From Candidatus Latescibacteria bacterium 4484_107 (GTDB taxonomy: Bacteria; Latescibacterota; 4484-107): a DNA stretch of 9,096 bases. Under the pieces are notes generated by a model. The model was not told the DNA's origin. It did not search any database and saw only the letters and a list, made by a program, of their open reading frames with translations. Positions 5,831 to 9,096 of this stretch are shown piece after piece. The stretch lies in the NCBI GenBank assembly GCA_002059205.1, contig MVCQ01000109.1, forward strand, positions 1 to 9,096, written 5' to 3'. The first letter of the stretch is position 1, and every line of letters begins with the position of its first letter. The position numbers were made by a program, and so were the translations under genes.

Positions 5831-7405
5831 GTGGCCCGGACCGAGAACCTGACCTATATCTGTACGCGGAACGAGGAGGACGCAGGTCCGATCAACAACT
5901 GGATGAGTCCGGTTGAGGGCTATCGGAGGGCGGGAAAGATATTCAGAGGCTCGATGAAGGGGCGCACGATGTACGTGATCCCGTTCTCCATGGGCCCAGT
6001 GGGTTCGTCCTTCAGCAAGATCGGAGTCGAGCTGACGGACAGCATCTATGTGGTGCTGAACATGCTGATTATGACGCGCGTCGGAACCGAGGTGCTCGAA
6101 CAGCTTGGGTCGGATGGAGAGTTCACCAAATGTCTCCACGGAAAGGCGGAGCGCGATATCGATAAACGCCTGATCCTCCATTTTCCGGAATACAACACCA
6201 TCTGGAGCGTGGGTTCCGGGTACGGGGGAAATGTGCTGCTTGGCAAAAAATGCCTCGCGTTGCGCATCGCCTCCTTTCTCGCTAAGAAGGAGGGATGGTT
6301 TGCCGAGCACATGTTGATTCTCGGCGTGGAGAACACCGAAGGCGACATTAACTACGTGGCCGCCGCATTTCCCAGCGCGTGCGGAAAGACGAATCTCGCT
6401 ATGCTGGTCCCGCCGGAGGGATTAAAAGTGAAGGGATACCGCATCTGGACTGTGGGAGACGATATCGCCTGGATGCGGGTGGATACGGACGGCGCATTGT
6501 GGGCGATCAACCCGGAGGCGGGTTTTTTCGGGGTCGCTTGCGGAACCAACATGAAGACCAATCCCAATGCTTTCGAGACCGTGAAAAAGAACACCATCTT
6601 TACCAACGTGCTTCATACGAAGGACAACGGCGTCTGGTGGGAGGACGGAGAAGGCGATCCGCCCGAGGGTACGGACTGGAGAGGAGAACCCTGGAAACCG
6701 GGCTTGACGGACGCGGATGGAAAGCCAATTCCGGGCGCACATCCGAACGCCCGATTCACCACACCGGCCGCTCAATGCCCCTCCATATCGAGACGATGGG
6801 AACATCACCACGGCGTCAATATCTCCGCGATCATTTTCGGAGGGCGCCGTGCTCATCTCGCGCCGCTGGTCTATGAAGCGTTCAGTTGGCGGCACGGGGT
6901 TTACGTGGGCGCGACCATGGCCTCCGAACGGACGGCCGCGCAATACGGCAAACAGGGAGAGGTGCGCCGCGATCCGATGGCGATGCGTCCGTTCTGCGGG
7001 TATAATATGGCGGACTATTTTCAGCATTGGTTAGATATGGGGGATAAAATGAAAAAGTCTCCGAAGATTTTTCACGTGAACTGGTTCCGCCAGGATACGA
7101 AAGGGGACTTCCTGTGGCCGGGCTTCGGAGACAACCTGCGTGTCATCGAGTGGATCCTCGAACGGTGCGAGGGCAAAGCCGGTGCGGACTGGACGCCTAT
7201 AGGGTGGGTTCCTAAGCCGGACAGCCTGGATATGACGGGACTCGACCTGTCCCCGGAAACCATCAAAGCGCTTCTTTCCGTGGATCCCAGTGAATGGGAA
7301 CAGGAACTGGAGGACATCAAAAAATTCTTCAAACAGTTCGGCGCACGGTTCCCCAGGGCGTTGTGGGAGGAATACGAAGCCTCGAAGGGAAGGCTTGGAG
7401 TCTGA
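5831..7405 (+). CDS. pckG: Phosphoenolpyruvate carboxykinase (GTP), 5' truncated
   Basis: PEPCK converts oxaloacetate and GTP to PEP, CO2 and GDP, linking the TCA cycle to gluconeogenesis in the cytosol. Numbered from GTG 5831, the GTP-type signatures are SVGSGYGGN (126-134), the P-loop AFPSACGKTNLAML (179-192) with the reactive Cys, GDDIAWM (209-215, metal/kinase-2), NPEAGFFGVA (227-236) and RRDPMAM further down. The C-terminus is complete. The N-terminus is not: the family is about 590-620 residues, here 524, and the only start is GTG at the Val of the conserved VAR motif, leaving its substrate-binding Arg at position 3. About 60-80 residues are missing, and an in-frame stop plus the CGTAAAA array occupy their place. 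No ribosome site fits GTG 5831 well. It is either a true truncation (likely inactive), a start missed by a sequence error, or an assembly collapse at the repeat. Family assignment is secure, integrity is doubtful. Confidence 0.93.
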   Translation: MARTENLTYICTRNEEDAGPINNWMSPVEGYRRAGKIFRGSMKGRTMYVIPFSMGPVGSSFSKIGVELTDSIYVVLNMLIMTRVGTEVLEQLGSDGEFTKCLHGKAERDIDKRLILHFPEYNTIWSVGSGYGGNVLLGKKCLALRIASFLAKKEGWFAEHMLILGVENTEGDINYVAAAFPSACGKTNLAMLVPPEGLKVKGYRIWTVGDDIAWMRVDTDGALWAINPEAGFFGVACGTNMKTNPNAFETVKKNTIFTNVLHTKDNGVWWEDGEGDPPEGTDWRGEPWKPGLTDADGKPIPGAHPNARFTTPAAQCPSISRRWEHHHGVNISAIIFGGRRAHLAPLVYEAFSWRHGVYVGATMASERTAAQYGKQGEVRRDPMAMRPFCGYNMADYFQHWLDMGDKMKKSPKIFHVNWFRQDTKGDFLWPGFGDNLRVIEWILERCEGKAGADWTPIGWVPKPDSLDMTGLDLSPETIKALLSVDPSEWEQELEDIKKFFKQFGARFPRALWEEYEASKGRLGV

Positions 7406-7407
7406 TG

Positions 7408-7422
7408 GATTGGTGATTGGTG
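7408..7422. repeat. Inverted copy of the ACCAATC heptamer family
   Basis: GATTGGT occurs twice in tandem plus one base (GATTGGTGATTGGTG). It is the reverse complement of the ACCAATC array at 3859-3897. It begins 3 bp after the pckG stop codon. Together the two copies bracket the 585-residue gene and pckG in inverted orientation. Confidence 0.75.
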
Positions 7423-7427
7423 TTTTC

Positions 7428-7462
7428 AATCCGAAATCCGAAATCCGCAATCCGAAATTCGA
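7428..7462. repeat. Heptanucleotide tandem array D (AATCCGA)
   Basis: Five consecutive 7-bp units: AATCCGA, AATCCGA, AATCCGC, AATCCGA, AATTCGA. The array ends just before the ribosome binding site GGGGAGG (7465-7471) of the next gene, so it lies in the presumed leader between pckG and the epimerase gene. Confidence 0.9.
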
Positions 7463-7478
7463 AAGGGGAGGCGCTGAA

Positions 7479-8153
7479 ATGAAGATCCGAACGGGATGCT
7501 TGAGAAAGATTTCGAGTGCAGGCTTGGGATTCCTGCTGCTTTTGAGTGGGGGGATTCTTTGGAGTTCGGGACTCGTTTTTTCCGCCCAGAAAAGAGATCC
7601 TGTGAAGGCGAAAACGGAGGAGGGGATGGAGTTCATGGACGGCACGTTCTGGCGCGATCAGGTCCTGGACGACCTGATGCCGTACTGGTTCGAGCACGTG
7701 CGGGACGAAGACCACGGGGCGTTCTACACGAATCTATCCCGTGAATGGAAGCCCATGCCGCCCTGGGACAAGATTCCTGCGATGATCAGCCGTCAGGTGT
7801 TCAGCTTCTCCGCGGCCTACCTTCTTTCAGGGAAAGACAAATATCTCGAGGTCGCCCGGGAAGGAGCCGACTATCTGTTGGAACATGCGTGGGACGAAGA
7901 ATACGGCGGATGGTTCAACTCGCTGACCCAGACCGGAGCGCCCAAGTGCACGAGCAAGAGTGTGGAGTTACAGCTTTATACCAATGTGGGGCTCGCCCTG
8001 TACTATTTCACCACGGGAGACGAGCGGGTCCGGTCGCGCATCGAGGAATCCGTCCGAATTCGTAGGACGGCTGCCCACGATGATCAATTCGGCGGATACT
8101 ACCAGGGCTGGCAACCCGCGATCCGGATTTTCTACGATGGACGGCGCACCTGA
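7479..8153 (+). CDS. Exported AGE-family epimerase-like protein, N-terminal part (frameshifted)
   Basis: This is the first half of a member of the N-acylglucosamine 2-epimerase / cellobiose 2-epimerase superfamily, an (alpha/alpha)6 barrel acting on sugars. The start ATG follows GGGGAGG with 7-nt spacing. The same frame is open back to 7290, but that part overlaps pckG and is a shadow. Residues 1-37 are a Sec signal peptide: KIR and RK charges, a hydrophobic core GLGFLLLLSGGILW, and a likely cut after VFSA; no lipobox Cys. Family-like features are RQVFSFSAAYLL (105-116), YGGWFNSL (142-149), KSVELQLYTNVGLALYYF (160-177) and FGGYYQGW (204-211). After about residue 213 the frame leaves the family pattern and stops at 8151-8153. 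The rest of the barrel continues in another frame from about 8120. The substrate is unknown; location implies an extracytoplasmic sugar. Confidence 0.78.
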   Translation: MKIRTGCLRKISSAGLGFLLLLSGGILWSSGLVFSAQKRDPVKAKTEEGMEFMDGTFWRDQVLDDLMPYWFEHVRDEDHGAFYTNLSREWKPMPPWDKIPAMISRQVFSFSAAYLLSGKDKYLEVAREGADYLLEHAWDEEYGGWFNSLTQTGAPKCTSKSVELQLYTNVGLALYYFTTGDERVRSRIEESVRIRRTAAHDDQFGGYYQGWQPAIRIFYDGRRT

Positions 8154-8173
8154 CCGATCTGACGCTGGATCGG

Positions 8174-8929
8174 ATGACGGATCCCGAGGAAGGTTGGGTG
8201 TATGGTTTTCACAGTTTTTTCGACCGGAAATGGAAGCGCACGCCTTACAAGGTGAACGATGTGGAGGTGGCCTCCATAGGTGCGCAACTCACGGCCGTCC
8301 TCTCCTTCCTGCGCCTTTACCATCAGACCGGGAATACGATCTATCTGGAACGCGGCAAGGCGTTGGGAGATAAAGTCTGTCGCTGCGGATGGGATGCTCA
8401 GCGAGGCGGATGGTACGATCTGGTGGAAAAAACGTCTCCCTATCGTCCTGTAGCGTCTCCAACTATATCGTGGTGGATCCAGATATACGGTTCCTTCCTG
8501 CAGCTTCAGCTTTATCATCTCACGCAGGAGGAGCAGTATTTGGATCGATTCCGAAAGGGCGAGCTTTTCTACGACCGTTACTTTGTAGATCACGAATACG
8601 GCGGCGTATTCGGAAGCGTCTCGCCCGATGGATCGCTTATCGGAGACGGCCGGAAAGCCGCACCCTGGCAGACCTCGTATCACGAAATCGAGCACGGATT
8701 GCTCAATTATCTCTATCTTAATCTATACGTGAACAAACAACCTGCCGTGCTCCATTTCAAATTGAACGGTCCGGGAAAACATTTCGTCTCGCTCGTGGAT
8801 GATCCTTCGGTGCGGATTGCCGGGGTGCGGATCAATGGCCAGCCTTGGGCCGACTTCGATGCGCAGGAACGGAGCGTCACCATGCCCGACGGAAAGGGGC
8901 TGAAGGTGGAGGTTACGCTGGCTCCGTAG
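8174..8929 (+). CDS. AGE-family epimerase-like protein, C-terminal part (frameshifted)
   Basis: This is the second half of the same AGE-family gene, in the frame shifted relative to the first half (as if one base were missing). Family-like sequence already starts upstream of ATG 8174: in this frame 8120-8173 reads DPDFLRWTAHLTDLTLDR, so 8174 is probably not a true start, and no ribosome site precedes it. Barrel features are SIGAQLTAVLSFLRLY (34-49), GGWYDL (78-83), WWIQIYGSFLQLQLY (100-114), YFVDHEYGGVFGSV (136-149) and a His-containing WQTSYHEIEHGLL (165-177), where catalytic or substrate-binding His residues are expected. After the barrel, residues about 190-251 form a short beta-rich tail (VLHFKLNG, VRIAGVRINGQPW) not usual in classic epimerases. 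Joined to the first half, the protein would be about 483 residues. Whether the break is real or a sequencing error cannot be told. Confidence 0.75.
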   Translation: MTDPEEGWVYGFHSFFDRKWKRTPYKVNDVEVASIGAQLTAVLSFLRLYHQTGNTIYLERGKALGDKVCRCGWDAQRGGWYDLVEKTSPYRPVASPTISWWIQIYGSFLQLQLYHLTQEEQYLDRFRKGELFYDRYFVDHEYGGVFGSVSPDGSLIGDGRKAAPWQTSYHEIEHGLLNYLYLNLYVNKQPAVLHFKLNGPGKHFVSLVDDPSVRIAGVRINGQPWADFDAQERSVTMPDGKGLKVEVTLAP

Positions 8930-8940
8930 TCATCCTCTCG

Positions 8941-8954
8941 CTCCCACGCGGGAG
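8941..8954. repeat. Short hairpin CTCCC-ACGC-GGGAG, possible degenerate dispersed element
   Basis: A 5-bp perfect stem with a 4-nt loop lies 12 bp after the epimerase stop codon. No T-run follows, so it is a poor intrinsic terminator. The string CTCGCTCCCACGC (8937-8949) differs by one base from CTCGTTCCCACGC (2303-2315) of the double-hairpin element, so it may be a decayed or partial copy. Confidence 0.35.
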
Positions 8955-9011
8955 TGTGGAAGTGAACTCAGATGTCAGGATCCCCAAGCCGGTATTTTTC
9001 TCACGGGACGG

Positions 9012-9042
9012 TTGTTTTCTCTGTCGGCGCAGTGTATATACT
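9012..9042 (+). promoter_or_regulatory. Weak sigma-70-like promoter candidate for the gene at 9081
   Basis: TTGTTT (9012-9017) and TATATA (9035-9040) are 17 bp apart; an alternative -10 is TATACT (9037-9042). The -35 match is only 3 of 6 and the -10 match 4-5 of 6. The position would give a leader of about 30-35 nt before the ATG at 9081. The gap 8930-9080 is the longest after the epimerase and shows no gene, so a new transcript starting here is plausible. Confidence 0.3.
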
Positions 9043-9080
9043 TGGGATATCCGTTGACTTGTTGTAAGGAGACACTAAAA

Positions 9081-9096
9081 ATGCAGACAAGAGCGA
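9081..9096 (+). CDS. Start of an unidentified gene, cut by the window end
   Basis: ATG at 9081 is preceded by AAGGAG (9066-9071) with a 9-nt spacer, a good ribosome site. Only MQTRA can be read, so nothing can be said of its product. The A-rich spacer (ACACTAAAA) and the strong site favour a true start. Confidence 0.5.

Noticed and set aside
6422..7027. 201-codon minus-strand open frame
   Set aside because: It is antisense to conserved pckG sequence, a shadow frame.
7290..7478. 63-codon upstream extension of the epimerase frame
   Set aside because: It overlaps the end of pckG in another frame and runs through two repeat arrays; the ribosome site and signal peptide start at 7479.
8389..8721. 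110-codon plus-strand frame inside the epimerase region
   Set aside because: It is an overlapping frame of clear AGE-family sequence with no independent support.
1..9096. Defence system, toxin-antitoxin pair, prophage or integron
   Set aside because: No nuclease, helicase, integrase, transposase or small paired gene signature was found in any supported frame.

Overview
The window (about 9.1 kb, GC-rich by eye) looks like an ordinary chromosomal stretch of an uncultured bacterium. All supported genes lie on the + strand and are separated by short gaps. No rRNA, tRNA, transposase, phage gene or CRISPR array was seen. The gene set (a GH42/GHL6-like glycosidase-type protein, argininosuccinate lyase, a GTP-type PEP carboxykinase and a secreted AGE-family epimerase) does not fix a phylum. 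My guess is a metagenome-derived lineage rich in short dispersed repeats (PVC, Omnitrophota or Hydrogenedentota type), but this is only an inference.

Layout: 1-165 is non-coding, with a perfect inverted repeat. 166-2274 encodes a large glycosyl-hydrolase-like protein. 2275-2450 holds a dispersed double-hairpin element built on CGTTCCCACGC. 2451-3848 is argH, whose annotated start must not be taken from the longer open frame that reads through the hairpin element. 3809-3897 is a composite of three different heptanucleotide arrays; the first and part of the second encode the C-terminal tail and stop codon of ArgH. 3922-5679 encodes a 585-residue acidic, mostly helical protein that I do not recognise. 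5698-5768 is another heptamer array that forms an inverted pair. 5774-7405 is a pckG gene whose first roughly 60 codons are missing, with the array sitting where they should be. 7408-7462 holds two more heptamer arrays. 7479-8929 is an exported AGE-family epimerase-like gene broken by a frameshift near 8105-8150. 8930-9080 is a gap with a weak promoter candidate, and a new gene starts at 9081.

Functionally the genes do not form a clear pathway. argH belongs to arginine synthesis, pckG to the OAA/PEP node (gluconeogenesis), and the outer two genes to carbohydrate handling. They may be co-transcribed because of spacing and orientation, but no shared task is evident.

The most unusual signal is not a gene. 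Every intergenic gap from argH to the epimerase contains tandem 7-bp repeats of four unrelated families (GGGGTCA, CGTAAAA, ACCAATC, AATCCGA). Some are in both orientations, some are joined almost without spacer, and some run into coding sequence. Two neighbouring genes, pckG and the epimerase, are damaged; this may be real decay or assembly error.
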